Positions 17,493 through 26,188 of a stretch of 41,063 nt of DNA are shown piece by piece (within the stretch, counting starts at the first letter, position 1; every line of letters begins with the position of its first letter). The notes under the pieces were generated by a model, which saw only the letters and a program-made list of their open reading frames with translations, ran no database searches and had not been told where the DNA came from. The stretch lies in contig NZ_SRHY01000029.1 in the NCBI RefSeq assembly GCF_004565465.1, positions 1 through 41,063 on the forward strand. Direction: 5' to 3'. The DNA comes from Lentibacillus salicampi. Its GTDB lineage: Bacteria; Bacillota; Bacilli; Bacillales; Amphibacillaceae. The translations under genes were made by a program, and so were the position numbers.

Positions 17493-18065
17493 AAGGAATC
17501 AGAGGACTATTTAAGTCAATCTATATGGATCTTTGGCCTTTCTTCCGATCTTATATATAAATCATAATTAGGAATCTCGAGAACTCCCGTTTCCACTATA
17601 AAATTCGACAAAAGATCATATTATTCCTCGTATTTAGCAGGATTTCATAACATCTGTGTCGAAATACCTCTATTAAGAAGAGTGAGTCAAGTTTTTGCGG
17701 GAAGTTTCTCTCAACCTTTATTTTGACTTTTTATGGTAATTATTATCGGATACCTTAATGGCTCATTTTCAGATTGTGTGGGTGGACCGCCCCCACCACC
17801 CTTGACCTTGTTTGTGTCCATGGTCATGTTTGGGCGGCGGATGAAAAAAATTCAGCCTTAAAGGTCTTCCATCCGCTCATCCAGCGTACCATGGACAATC
17901 GCTTCTAAGTTCCACTGGTGGAGGCCCTGACCCCTTCCAGTGATCACTAAGAAGCGGCACGGCGGTCAAGGGCAAGCAGCTCCGCTGCGGTTATGCCGCG
18001 ATTTCTTCAGAGTGCTCTTCGCTTATTAACCCGTTCACTTTATGAGTACCATTATCCGTGCTGCC
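17493..18065. other. Gene-poor stretch, probable ISLre2 debris
   Basis: No intact gene. On the minus strand, around 17865-17915, a short reading LEAIVHGTLDERMEDL resembles the end of the ISLre2 fragment that follows, so a second, smaller piece of that element is likely. The rest is unassigned. Confidence 0.4.
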
Positions 18066-18480
18066 CTATTGTAAACCGGCAAGTCCTCGCAAGGCTTCTG
18101 CCGTATAGTTGCTTTGCTCCCGGCCTTCCAATAAAGGCAGCCGTCCTTTAATAGCCCCCACAGACTGTCTTGTCTTTTGTTTCAATAATTGTTTGAATGA
18201 AGCCTTTTCTTCCTGGGAACTGTCGTCCTGATGATCACTTGTCGTCAGGTCAAGCGCCTCTTCCAGCGTGCCATCAAAGTGGTGAATGATAGCTCTTACC
18301 ATGGCTTCTAGTCCACTTACAGACCAACTGTAACCCATTTTCTTCAGGCGTTTGGAGAAGAAATTCATGTTCGATTCAGCTGAACCCATCGGACACATCC
18401 AATCGGTCTCTATACCTTGTTCACGCAGCCTTTCCCGATAATCCCGGAACGCCTCCTGATGGTCCAAAACGAAGGTAATG
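18066..18480 (-). pseudogene. ISLre2 (UPF0236) transposase, C-terminal fragment
   Basis: About 135 residues with DWMCPMGSAESNMNFFSKRL and MGYSWSVSGLEAMVRAI, resembling the C-terminal part of ISLre2-type transposases, where the glutamate after GS and the SWS block are conserved. The remaining two thirds, including the first catalytic residues, are missing; the frame is cut near 18480 where the sequence changes to an IS-like terminus. Confidence 0.6.
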
Positions 18481-18499
18481 CTTTGTCAAAAAGTAAGAC

Positions 18500-18635
18500 A
18501 CTTGAATAATCGGTTATCACACAGACTGTTCGAACCTTGAAAATGTAATAAAAAACGAAAACTTCATTGAGGTGAATGGGCTGACAAGGTTATGTGAAAA
18601 TTACTGCCATTTTATGTACTTTTTCCTTGCCAAAC
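18500..18635 (-). mobile_element. IS-like terminus, copy A
   Basis: Read on the minus strand from 18635 this begins GTTTGGCAAG and shows two related tandem blocks, each like TGGCA followed by ACATAA. The same order of blocks is found at 40940-41063 on the plus strand. Tandem terminal binding sites of this kind recall IS21-type ends, but that family assignment is uncertain. Here only the terminus remains. The outer side adjoins a short frame, MEIAPRLLVTGMEIELVGG, that may be the start of a destroyed gene. Confidence 0.5.
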
Positions 18636-18724
18636 TCACCTCCAACAAGCTCGATTTCCATGCCTGTTACCAAAAGACGAGGAGCTATCTCCATGGATCT
18701 AATTTATCCTATTTCCAATTCCCA

Positions 18725-18805
18725 CAAAAACAACTTTGTTACAGCCTTGTTTACTTCGGATTACATTCTTCTGAAATTAAAACCGGTCCGTAATAACCAT
18801 ATTCT
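18725..18805 (-). other. Remnant of a SAM-I riboswitch (3' half)
   Basis: Read on the minus strand, the sequence CGGACCGG, TTAATTTCAG, then ATCCGAAG and AAGGCTGTAACAAAG follows the 3' half and linker of the riboswitch at 25711-25885 (CGGACCCGG, CAATTTCAG, ATCCGAAG, AAGGCTGTAGCAAAG). The 5' half is replaced by the end of the symporter gene, whose stop lies at 18807. The P4-like stem is degraded, so it cannot fold as an aptamer. It shows that another riboswitch-controlled unit once followed. Confidence 0.6.
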
Positions 18806-18806
18806 G

Positions 18807-20303
18807 TTAACCCGATTTTTTTAACAGGAGGTCTTGATCGCTCTCGTTAGATGTAACTGCACTAATAACTCCCATAACTACAAACCCGGCCAGAGAACTG
18901 AAAAACATTGCCAAATAAATGTTCTCAACTACATTAAACGAGGTGAATACGACATAAAATGTTGTCCCTGTAATTAATGACGCGATGGCGCCGTAGTTAT
19001 TGGCATGTTTCCAGAAATAGCCCAGGGTAATCGGTGCGATGATTCCAGAGATAATCGCTGAAAAGCTAAACTGAATCAAAATCGACAATGAATCCGGACG
19101 TTCCAATGAAAAATAGAGTGATACCAATCCGACAGCAATCAGGGAGACTTTAGCTGCTCTTACAGATTTTTGCTCCAGCTCAGCATCTGAAATATTTTTC
19201 ATAAAAAGTGGTGCCAGAATCCGATAAAAGTCGTTTCCAATACTGGTTGTAATCCCTAAGTACAAACTGTCCGTGCTTGATAAGATTGCTGAAATAATTC
19301 CGACAATCATTATCGCGGCAATCGCACCAGGGAAAGCTTCAATAACGTACATCGGTATCGCAGAATCGGCACTTTCCAAGGCCGGGAACAGTACACGTGC
19401 TGCCAGCCCGCCAAGTACCATTAATGTGGAAATGATGCACAAAATAATCCCGGCAGACATCGTAAATGGAGCAAGCTCTTCTTCGGTTTCAATTGATAAG
19501 ACTTTGTTTAATAGATGAGGCATTAATACAAAACTGAATAACATAAATTGGACCGCCATAATCGCAAGCACACTATTATATGGGCCATCTATACCGACAA
19601 TACCCGTTAAATTCGGATCTACCGCCTCTAATTGATCTGTCAATACGCCGAAGACATTGAATCCACCACCGATTGTCCAAAACAACGATACCATAATCAA
19701 AATCGATGTCACTGCCATTAAGATTCCCTGAATCCCATCAGTAATCATTTGAGCAAATGCGCCGCCAAGCCCGATATAAAGAATCGTAATTGTCACACCA
19801 GCGACAATTCCCCATTCATATGGGATGTCAATCACTGTCTCAAATATCGTCGCAAGACCAACGTTTTGCCCGACAATATAATAAACATTAAATAAAATTA
19901 ATACGGTAACAAGTACTTGTAACGTTTTTGAATTGTAGCGTCTTCCCAGCCATTCGGGCAGTGTTGATACACGCCCGAGTTCTTTGCCGTAACGCCAAAA
20001 GGCTTTGGCAAATAGCAATAAGGCAATCCAGGAGACGCCAAAGCACCCCAGTGTATACCAAAGAACAGAAGTCCCGTATTCATAAGCCAGTCCCGGTACA
20101 CCAATAAACAAATTCGCACTGGCGTAGGAGGTAGCAAAACTGGATCCAACCAGCACCGGACTTACCTTCCCCCGAGCTGTCGCAAAGCCATTCATTGATT
20201 GACTATGAGCACTCCCCCGCTTGCCAATCCATGTAACAAGCGCAAAATAAATGAGCAATAGAATAGAAACCGTCCATAACAAAACGCTCGAGCTAGTTAT
20301 CAT
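18807..20303 (-). CDS. Sodium:solute symporter (SSS family) of the SAM-riboswitch operon
   Basis: 498 residues with about 13 membrane segments. Landmarks are NGFATARGKVSPVLVGSSFA, then GGAFAQMITDGIQGILMAV and IISAILSSTDSLYLGITTSI, the typical Na+-binding region of SSS proteins. This branch includes carriers of short organic acids and amino acids; the substrate is not readable. AAGGAGG precedes the ATG. It is the last gene of the operon and is preceded by a 31-residue membrane peptide, a pairing known for several SSS carriers. The co-operon enzymes suggest acetoacetate or a related acid as cargo. Confidence 0.88.
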   Translation of the reverse strand: MITSSSVLLWTVSILLLIYFALVTWIGKRGSAHSQSMNGFATARGKVSPVLVGSSFATSYASANLFIGVPGLAYEYGTSVLWYTLGCFGVSWIALLLFAKAFWRYGKELGRVSTLPEWLGRRYNSKTLQVLVTVLILFNVYYIVGQNVGLATIFETVIDIPYEWGIVAGVTITILYIGLGGAFAQMITDGIQGILMAVTSILIMVSLFWTIGGGFNVFGVLTDQLEAVDPNLTGIVGIDGPYNSVLAIMAVQFMLFSFVLMPHLLNKVLSIETEEELAPFTMSAGIILCIISTLMVLGGLAARVLFPALESADSAIPMYVIEAFPGAIAAIMIVGIISAILSSTDSLYLGITTSIGNDFYRILAPLFMKNISDAELEQKSVRAAKVSLIAVGLVSLYFSLERPDSLSILIQFSFSAIISGIIAPITLGYFWKHANNYGAIASLITGTTFYVVFTSFNVVENIYLAMFFSSLAGFVVMGVISAVTSNESDQDLLLKKSG

Positions 20304-20306
20304 ACC

Positions 20307-20402
20307 TCAGTTTTCCTCCTTACTGCCGACATAAATTTTTCTCCATAAAACAATACCGATTACCCAGCATACAGCGACTAACAGGAAATAAGTCAGGATC
20401 AT
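20307..20402 (-). CDS. 31-residue single-span membrane peptide (symporter accessory type)
   Basis: ATG at 20402 to TGA at 20307: one hydrophobic segment (about residues 2-20) followed by WRKIYVGSKEEN, a positively charged cytoplasmic-looking tail. Its ATG overlaps the stop of the DUF35 gene in ATGA, and the symporter starts four bases after its stop. It has its own ribosome binding site (AAAGGAGAGGAG). Small peptides in this position are known as symporter small accessory proteins. Too short for ordinary gene finders. Translation is likely from the overlap and spacing, not proven. Confidence 0.7.
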   Translation of the reverse strand: MILTYFLLVAVCWVIGIVLWRKIYVGSKEEN

Positions 20403-20812
20403 GGCGTCTCCTCTCCTTTTGCCTTGAAAAAAGGCAGTACTTCACCTTCAATTGTCGTAAAGCAGACTGAAACCTGCATTTGATAGGTAATCTCACTTGG
20501 TTCTATCAGCAAATGGGTCAGCATTGAAGGGCCGTCTGCCAATTCCACCACACCGACAACATACGGTGTCTTCTCCTGCCAGGCAGGGTGACCTGTCCGA
20601 TAAATGATGCTCCATGTTTTTAACCTGCCCTGTCCAGATGCCTCTTTCCAGGTCAATTGATCACTAAAACAATGCGGGCAATGTCCCCTGGGGTAGAAGA
20701 TAGCCCGGCTGCAGTCATCACAAAACTGAAGTGAAAATCTACCTTTGGCGATACCGTCCCAAAAAGGCTTACTTATTGACGTCTTGACAGGTTTCGGTAA
20801 TAAAATATTCAT
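20399..20812 (-). CDS. DUF35 OB-fold protein with zinc ribbon
   Basis: 137 residues: an N-terminal helix, a rubredoxin-like zinc ribbon with Cys31, Cys34, Cys45 and Cys48 (CDDC and CPHC), then an OB fold (about 55-125). Such proteins bind acyl-CoA and form complexes with thiolase-like partners; examples are archaeal acetoacetyl-CoA thiolase/HMG-CoA synthase complexes and ChsH2 with the aldolase Ltp2. The ATG overlaps the stop of the upstream thiolase-like gene (ATGA), the usual sign of partners made together. Confidence 0.88.
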   Translation of the reverse strand: MNILLPKPVKTSISKPFWDGIAKGRFSLQFCDDCSRAIFYPRGHCPHCFSDQLTWKEASGQGRLKTWSIIYRTGHPAWQEKTPYVVGVVELADGPSMLTHLLIEPSEITYQMQVSVCFTTIEGEVLPFFKAKGEETP

Positions 20813-21969
20813 AATACACCTCCCAAAACAAGTGCTGTGGTTTCACTTAAAGTTGCCCCATTACCCGTAACAAGTGCGTGTCTGACGTTTGGAATTTGTC
20901 GTTGCTCTGCATCACCACGCAATTGATGGACGGCTTCAACCACATGTGACATGCCCCCGGCTAAATCAGCCTGACCAAATCCGAGCTGACCGCCATGCGT
21001 ATTCAGCGGATAGTCTCCATCATGACCAAAACGATGACTTTCAATAAAACGGCCAAATTCACCAGGCCCACAGAGACCGGTACTTTCCAATTGCGTGGCG
21101 ACAACACTGGTATAACAATCATATAGGGACAACAAGTCAATGTCATGACTATCAATTTCCGCTTGTTCAAGGGCATATGGAATTGAATATTGAAATGGCA
21201 GATCATCAATGTCCGGTGCCTGGCTTACTGCACGATGGGTGATTTTTTCGCCTGCCCCTTTCAGATAAACGGGTTTGTGCTTACCTTGTTCCGCACGATC
21301 TTCAGAAGTAACGATTACTGCTGCCCCGCCAGCAACCGGCATCACGATTTCCAAAAGATGAAGGGGATCAGCAATCATTGGGGATGCAAGAATGTCATCT
21401 AACTCTAACGGCTTGCCGTGAAATATCGCATTTGGATTGAGCTGGGCATTTTTTCTGGACCAATAAGCAATATTTGCGAATTGCTCTTGAGTCGAACCGT
21501 GTTTTTCCATGTGCTGCCGCTTCAATAATGCATAAGAAGTGTTGGCACCTAAAGCTCCAAATGGTACATCGAATTCCCGAATTGGATTGCGGTTTGGTGA
21601 ACGCAATGTTTCACCTTTTTCATTTTTGTTCGCTAATACGCATACGACGGTTTCACACATACCCATTTTAATAGCAGCTGCTGCCCGCCAAACCATTCCC
21701 GGTCCGGTCGCTCCGCCAAGGTCCACCATATTCGACATTGTTGGGTTGATGCCTAAATATTCCGATACGGTTGCAGGAACGTGCTGGGGGGTCTCGCCAA
21801 CCTGTGGGCCGACAAGTAATCCGTCAACCACATCTTTGGAAATACCAGCATCCTTAATTGCCTCCCGCACTGAATCCGCGATTAAACTCAGAGTTGTCTT
21901 CCCTTGCGAATAGCGTTCCGGTTTCAGCTCGCCGATACCAATAATTGCTCCGTGAGGTTTACGCGACAT
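20809..21969 (-). CDS. Thiolase-like (SCP-x/Ltp type) protein without the usual N-terminal cysteine
   Basis: 386 residues in a thiolase fold. Where true thiolases have the nucleophilic cysteine (NxxCxSG), this protein reads LGGATGPGM at 84-92, so that cysteine is missing. It keeps LYDCYTS and THGGQLGFGQADLAGGM in the C-terminal half. Members of this branch that lack the nucleophile and partner a DUF35 protein include the steroid side-chain aldolase Ltp2, so a retro-aldol or acyl-transfer role is possible. It shares one base with the preceding ligase gene (TAATG) and four with the DUF35 gene. Confidence 0.82.
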   Translation of the reverse strand: MSRKPHGAIIGIGELKPERYSQGKTTLSLIADSVREAIKDAGISKDVVDGLLVGPQVGETPQHVPATVSEYLGINPTMSNMVDLGGATGPGMVWRAAAAIKMGMCETVVCVLANKNEKGETLRSPNRNPIREFDVPFGALGANTSYALLKRQHMEKHGSTQEQFANIAYWSRKNAQLNPNAIFHGKPLELDDILASPMIADPLHLLEIVMPVAGGAAVIVTSEDRAEQGKHKPVYLKGAGEKITHRAVSQAPDIDDLPFQYSIPYALEQAEIDSHDIDLLSLYDCYTSVVATQLESTGLCGPGEFGRFIESHRFGHDGDYPLNTHGGQLGFGQADLAGGMSHVVEAVHQLRGDAEQRQIPNVRHALVTGNGATLSETTALVLGGVL

Positions 21970-23912
21970 TAGTAATACTTCCTTTCTATCAATCTTGTAA
22001 AAGCCGCTAAACTGTTTGGATTGCTTAGAGATGCGTTATTTTTCACTTCATTTCCCAGCGCTTTCGCTTTTGCTGCGCCTTCTACTTTTTTTCCATTAAT
22101 CGTATATGGGACTTCGTCTACAAAGTAAATCCGTTTTGGAACGTGTCTGGGAGATGCATTCGTCCGAATTTGCTGACGAATCTCTTTGATTAACAGTTCG
22201 TCCTGTTGTTCAGCCACAAGACAAAGGACTATTTCTTCGTCGTTATCAACAGGAAGTCCAAAGACTATAGAATCCTTAACTAGTACATGCTGCTCGACAA
22301 CTTTATAAATTTCCGCTGTACCGATCCGAACGCCGCCAGGATTTAGCGTTGTATCTGACCGTCCATAAATAATAAATGTTTCATCAACTGTCTGCTCCAC
22401 AAAATCACCGTGTGTCCAAATCCCCGGCCATTTCGAAAAGTAAGTTTGTCGATAACGTTCATCTCCGCCTTTTCCGTAAAAGGTGATCGGCATGCTTGGT
22501 GCTGGCTGGGTACAAACGAGATCGCCTTTTTTGGCATAAACCGACGCTCCCCTTGCGTCAAGAACATCGACGGCCATCCCTAACGCCTTGCAAGTAATTT
22601 CGCCTCTGCGGACAGGGTGAACCGGTGTGCCCATTACGAAACAGCCAATAATTTCAGTTCCCCCGGAGATAGATGCAAGCACAATATCTTGTTTAATCGT
22701 TTGATATACCCAATCGTATTGATCAGCACTTAAAGGCGCACCACAGGACAAAATGCTCCTCAGCGTTTCGAGCGGGTAATCCTGTTGCAGTTCAACATTA
22801 TTTTTCATCAGTGTTTCTAAATATTTTGGGCTTGTTCCAAAATGGGTAACTCCTGTTTGATCGGCAATCTGCCAAAGGTGTGTGATACTATCAGTTCGAA
22901 CGGGAGAGCCATCATACAACAGAATGGCCGCTTCACTCGCCAATCCTGTCACAAGCCACGGATACATCATCCAGGCAGTATTGGTATACCAAAAAAGAAC
23001 ATCATTTTTGTGCACATCACTATGCAGCTGGTGCTCCTTGACATGCTGAAGTAAAGTGCCGCCAACAGAATGGACAATAGCTTTTGGCAACCCGGTCGTC
23101 CCGGACGTATATAAAATATACAGTGGATGTTCGAACGGAACTCTGGTATACTCAGGTACTTCCGCCTGATTATCACATAATGATTCCCACGTACGCGTAT
23201 CAAGCTCATCCGATTCAAGCTCTCCGTTCAGTGTAATGACGGCAGTTAAACTGTTGATTGCATCACTTGTTTCGTTGATCTTGTCTGTAATATCAAACGG
23301 TTTTTGCTTGTATTGATAGGAAAGTACAGAAAACAGCACTTTTGGCTGGGCCTGTCCGATACGATCAATCATGCCTTTTGCACCAAAGTCGGGGGAACAG
23401 GACGTCCACACCGCACCAAGTGAAACCGTTGCAATTAACGCAGCGAGGCCTTGAATGTTATTGACAGTCACCCCAGCAACCCGGTCACCTTTTTCAACAC
23501 CCAATTGTTTCAATCCCGTCTGTGCTTTAGCGACAAGTTGTTTCAGTTCTTTTAACCGAATCAAACGCTGCACTCCTGCCTCATTTGCCTCATAGGCTAC
23601 AATCCGCTCATCCTCACCCCTTAGTAAATTCTCAGCGAAATTCAATTCTGCTTCAGGGAACCATTGAACATCAGGCATAGAATCCGACGGTATATAGATT
23701 CGCTCTCCTTTTTTACCAATTACTCCAGCGTAGTCCCACACTTGTGACCAAAACTCATCTAAATGAGCAATGGACCAGTGGTGCAGCCTTTCATAAGGAA
23801 AAAGAGGCTGATTGGCAAATGCTGCAAAAGCGTTGATATGTGACTGTTCGATATCTTTCCGGGCTGGCTCCCATAGTATTGCGGAACGTTGCTGCGTCAG
23901 TTGCGTTGTCAT
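21969..23912 (-). CDS. Acetoacetate-CoA ligase (acetoacetyl-CoA synthetase type)
   Basis: 647 residues, the usual length for this family. ANL-superfamily motifs: YTSGTTGLPKA (A3, ATP binding), GGTE (A5), a YGRSDTTLNPGG block (A8) and TINGKKVE near the C-terminus, whose lysine is the catalytic one. The FWSQVWDYAGV and PDVQWFPEAELNFAENLL N-terminal cap is characteristic of acetoacetyl-CoA synthetases. It activates acetoacetate, or a similar keto or branched acid, with ATP and CoA. The ATG at 23912 has AAAGGAGA upstream and overlaps the thiolase stop; longer readings into the thiolase gene are rejected. Confidence 0.88.
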   Translation of the reverse strand: MTTQLTQQRSAILWEPARKDIEQSHINAFAAFANQPLFPYERLHHWSIAHLDEFWSQVWDYAGVIGKKGERIYIPSDSMPDVQWFPEAELNFAENLLRGEDERIVAYEANEAGVQRLIRLKELKQLVAKAQTGLKQLGVEKGDRVAGVTVNNIQGLAALIATVSLGAVWTSCSPDFGAKGMIDRIGQAQPKVLFSVLSYQYKQKPFDITDKINETSDAINSLTAVITLNGELESDELDTRTWESLCDNQAEVPEYTRVPFEHPLYILYTSGTTGLPKAIVHSVGGTLLQHVKEHQLHSDVHKNDVLFWYTNTAWMMYPWLVTGLASEAAILLYDGSPVRTDSITHLWQIADQTGVTHFGTSPKYLETLMKNNVELQQDYPLETLRSILSCGAPLSADQYDWVYQTIKQDIVLASISGGTEIIGCFVMGTPVHPVRRGEITCKALGMAVDVLDARGASVYAKKGDLVCTQPAPSMPITFYGKGGDERYRQTYFSKWPGIWTHGDFVEQTVDETFIIYGRSDTTLNPGGVRIGTAEIYKVVEQHVLVKDSIVFGLPVDNDEEIVLCLVAEQQDELLIKEIRQQIRTNASPRHVPKRIYFVDEVPYTINGKKVEGAAKAKALGNEVKNNASLSNPNSLAAFTRLIERKYY

Positions 23913-25081
23913 GCGGATTCTCCTTTCATTTTCGGTACTTCTATTAAGATAGCGAATGCTTGACCGCCACCGCCGCATAAAGAAGCAATTCCTTTTCCGC
24001 CGCCACGTCGCTTCAATTCATGTGCAAGCGTTAATACGAGCCGGAATCCGGTACCGCCTAATGGATGACCGATCGCAATTGCTCCACCGTTGACATTGAC
24101 ACGATCGTAGTCAATACCTAAGTCGCGGCAACTGGCAATGACGACACTGGCAAAAGCTTCGTTAATTTCAAACAAATCAATATCATCTGTTGATAATTGA
24201 TGTCTTTCCAGCAAATGGTTGATCGCTTTAGCGGGTTTTGTTTGTAAGCTGGCATCCGGTCCTGCTGTTTCACTCCAATCAATGATCTCGGCAAGCGGGG
24301 TTCGATGTAGACTTTGTGCTTTTTTCTCTGATGTGACAATACCGACACTTGCGCCGTCCGTCATTTGCGAGGCATTCCCCGCTGTAATTGTACCGTCAGG
24401 GGAAAAAGCAGGTGCAAGATTAGCCAGCTTGTCAGTGGTTGTATTCGCACGTATCCCTTCATCTGCTTCCAAAATACCGGTAATAGGAACAATTTCTTCA
24501 GACAGTTCACCGGATGTTTGGGCTTCAGTCGCCCGCCGCTGGGATTGCGCTGCATATTCATCCTGTTCCTCGCGGGATATTTTATAGGTTTGGTTGTACT
24601 GGTCAGTTAGCATGCCCATTGGTTGATCCGTCAAAGCACACCACAAACCATCATGCTGTAACGTATCCTTCAGCTGTGTATTTCCAATTCCGCTTTGCAT
24701 TCGAACATTCGCGGTATGCGGGGCGTTCGTCATCGAATCAAACCCGCCAACAAGATATAAATCGCCTTCATGCAACTGAATTCGCCGCGTGGCATCTGCG
24801 ATCGTTGCGAGTCCTCCTAAACATACATTATTTTGTGTAATTGCAGGCATTTCCGGGTCTATTCCAGCGTGATAGGCAACTTGCCTTGCGGGATTTTGTC
24901 CTGCTCCAGCCTGGATGACTTGCGCAAGCATGGCTCCGTCTGCTTCCTCAGCTTCGGGATAACGATATAATAGTGCTGCCACTACGCTTTTACCAAGCTC
25001 GACAGCGGATAGCTTGGAAAGTGCGCCTTTCCACTTTCCAAAAGGGGTTCTAAACCCATCCAATAAAACAGTTTTCATCAT
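23909..25081 (-). CDS. Acetyl-CoA C-acetyltransferase (thiolase)
   Basis: 390 residues with all catalytic elements: Cys87 (QNNVCLGG), NEAFA at 307-311, His339 in GHPLGGTG and Cys369 in SLCGGGGQ. It would split acetoacetyl-CoA, the product of the next gene, into two acetyl-CoA. Two adjacent ATG codons follow AGGAGG; the first is used here. It begins 80 bases after the OsmC gene, and its stop overlaps the ligase start. Confidence 0.9.
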   Translation of the reverse strand: MMKTVLLDGFRTPFGKWKGALSKLSAVELGKSVVAALLYRYPEAEEADGAMLAQVIQAGAGQNPARQVAYHAGIDPEMPAITQNNVCLGGLATIADATRRIQLHEGDLYLVGGFDSMTNAPHTANVRMQSGIGNTQLKDTLQHDGLWCALTDQPMGMLTDQYNQTYKISREEQDEYAAQSQRRATEAQTSGELSEEIVPITGILEADEGIRANTTTDKLANLAPAFSPDGTITAGNASQMTDGASVGIVTSEKKAQSLHRTPLAEIIDWSETAGPDASLQTKPAKAINHLLERHQLSTDDIDLFEINEAFASVVIASCRDLGIDYDRVNVNGGAIAIGHPLGGTGFRLVLTLAHELKRRGGGKGIASLCGGGGQAFAILIEVPKMKGESA

Positions 25082-25161
25082 ATCTGCCTCCTATGATTAA
25101 AAGTTTTTATATTGTCGGTCCTTAATAATAATTTTTTACTCAATTTTTATATGTCTCTGTT

Positions 25162-25626
25162 TTATGTCGCAGGCGTATCTTCACTGTTTTCAATGACAAC
25201 ACCAGCAGAAACAAGATTAACGGTATTCGCAACCGTATCCCCCACAGGACAGTGCTGTTCGACAAATTCAGTGAACTGCTTCACTTTATCCTCCGGTGCA
25301 TCGGTTTTTAAATGCAGCTTATACCTTATATCGGAAAAACCCGGACGTACATCTGCTTTATCCAGGAAACCATCCAAATCGATGTCCCCTTCCAGCTCGA
25401 TACGCAAATCTTCTATATTAACACCAAACTTATCCGCGTAGGTCCGTGCTGCAATCGATTGGCATGCCCCAAGTGCTGAAAGAAGCAGCTCGACAGGATT
25501 TTCGCCCGTGTCGGTACCTCCCAGCTCTTCTGGCTCATCAACAATCACCTTATGTCCTCTTGACCGCGTCTCAACCTGCAAATTTTCACCTAACTGTGCT
25601 GTAGCTTTAAACGTTTCCAATGCCAT
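25162..25626 (-). CDS. OsmC-family protein (peroxide/thiol-type)
   Basis: 154 residues. The two redox cysteines are present, Cys55 (LGACQS) and Cys126 (EQHCPVGDT), along with the acidic and basic residues around them. OsmC/Ohr proteins reduce organic peroxides with thiols; the YhfA-like branch has less clear roles. The ATG at 25626 has AAAGGGG eight bases upstream; a preceding in-frame ATG (25644) has that site inside it. It is the first gene after the two riboswitches. Why a thiol protein leads an acetoacetate operon is unclear, but SAM control and thiol chemistry both point to sulfur metabolism. Confidence 0.85.
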   Translation of the reverse strand: MALETFKATAQLGENLQVETRSRGHKVIVDEPEELGGTDTGENPVELLLSALGACQSIAARTYADKFGVNIEDLRIELEGDIDLDGFLDKADVRPGFSDIRYKLHLKTDAPEDKVKQFTEFVEQHCPVGDTVANTVNLVSAGVVIENSEDTPAT

Positions 25627-25710
25627 TGATAATTCCCCTTTCATTTTTTGAGATTAAATCTGAATACGCTCTTACGCCAATTTTTCTCCACACATCCCCC
25701 CTTCAACGTC

Positions 25711-25885
25711 AAAAACCCTTCTCCAAAAGAGAAGGGTTCGCAAAAACAGCTTTGCTACAGCCTTCTCATCTTCGGATTTTTGCAAAAATCCCTGAAATTG
25801 GCACCGGGTCCGATACGGAAATACAGCATCAGACTGGTTGCCGAGAGTTCAACGGGTCAGTCCCTCCCTCTCTCTGGATAAGAAG
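25711..25885 (-). promoter_or_regulatory. SAM-I riboswitch (S-box), gene-proximal copy, with terminator
   Basis: On the minus strand the P1 stem pairs CTTCTTATC (25885-25877) with GATGAGAAG (25770-25762). Between them are the conserved blocks GAGGGACTGACCC, then CTCGGCAACC and GTGCCAATTTC, then a P4 hairpin. The terminator follows: a ten-pair stem at 25714-25738 and a T run (25713-25711). The conserved GTGCTAAT box reads GTGCCAAT here, a U-to-C change that might weaken SAM binding. It lies about 85 bases before the OsmC start. Confidence 0.9.
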
Positions 25886-26004
25886 TTATCCGATTATTCA
25901 GTTGTTTTAAATTCCATATATTCCATTATTAGAATGACTGAGAAACCCGATTCGCCAGCTTCGTCAAACAGCTGACAAACAAGGGACTTCATTGTCCAAC
26001 AAAC

Positions 26005-26163
26005 AAAAAACTCTTTTCCGATAAGAAAAGAGTTTTGATTTAAATCATCTTCTTTTCTTATCTTCCAAGCAAATGCTTGATGGAATTAGCACAGTATTCC
26101 AGAATAGAACCTGTTGCCGAGGTATCAACGGGCCGTGTCCCTCCGCCTCTCTGGATAAGAAAG
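26005..26163 (-). promoter_or_regulatory. SAM-I riboswitch (S-box), promoter-proximal copy, with terminator
   Basis: P1 pairs CTTTCTTATC (26163-26154) with GATAAGAAAAG (26062-26052). The core blocks GCGGAGGGAC, GGCCCGTTGAT, CTCGGCAAC and GTGCTAATTCC fit the SAM-I consensus closely. The terminator is a 12-pair stem (26007-26018 with 26025-26036) followed by T residues. The 3' side of P1 overlaps the antiterminator logic: its GATAAGAAAAG resembles the terminator loop and stem. It precedes the second riboswitch by about 120 bases. Confidence 0.92.
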
Positions 26164-26188
26164 TAATCCTATGAAATTAATTGTATTT

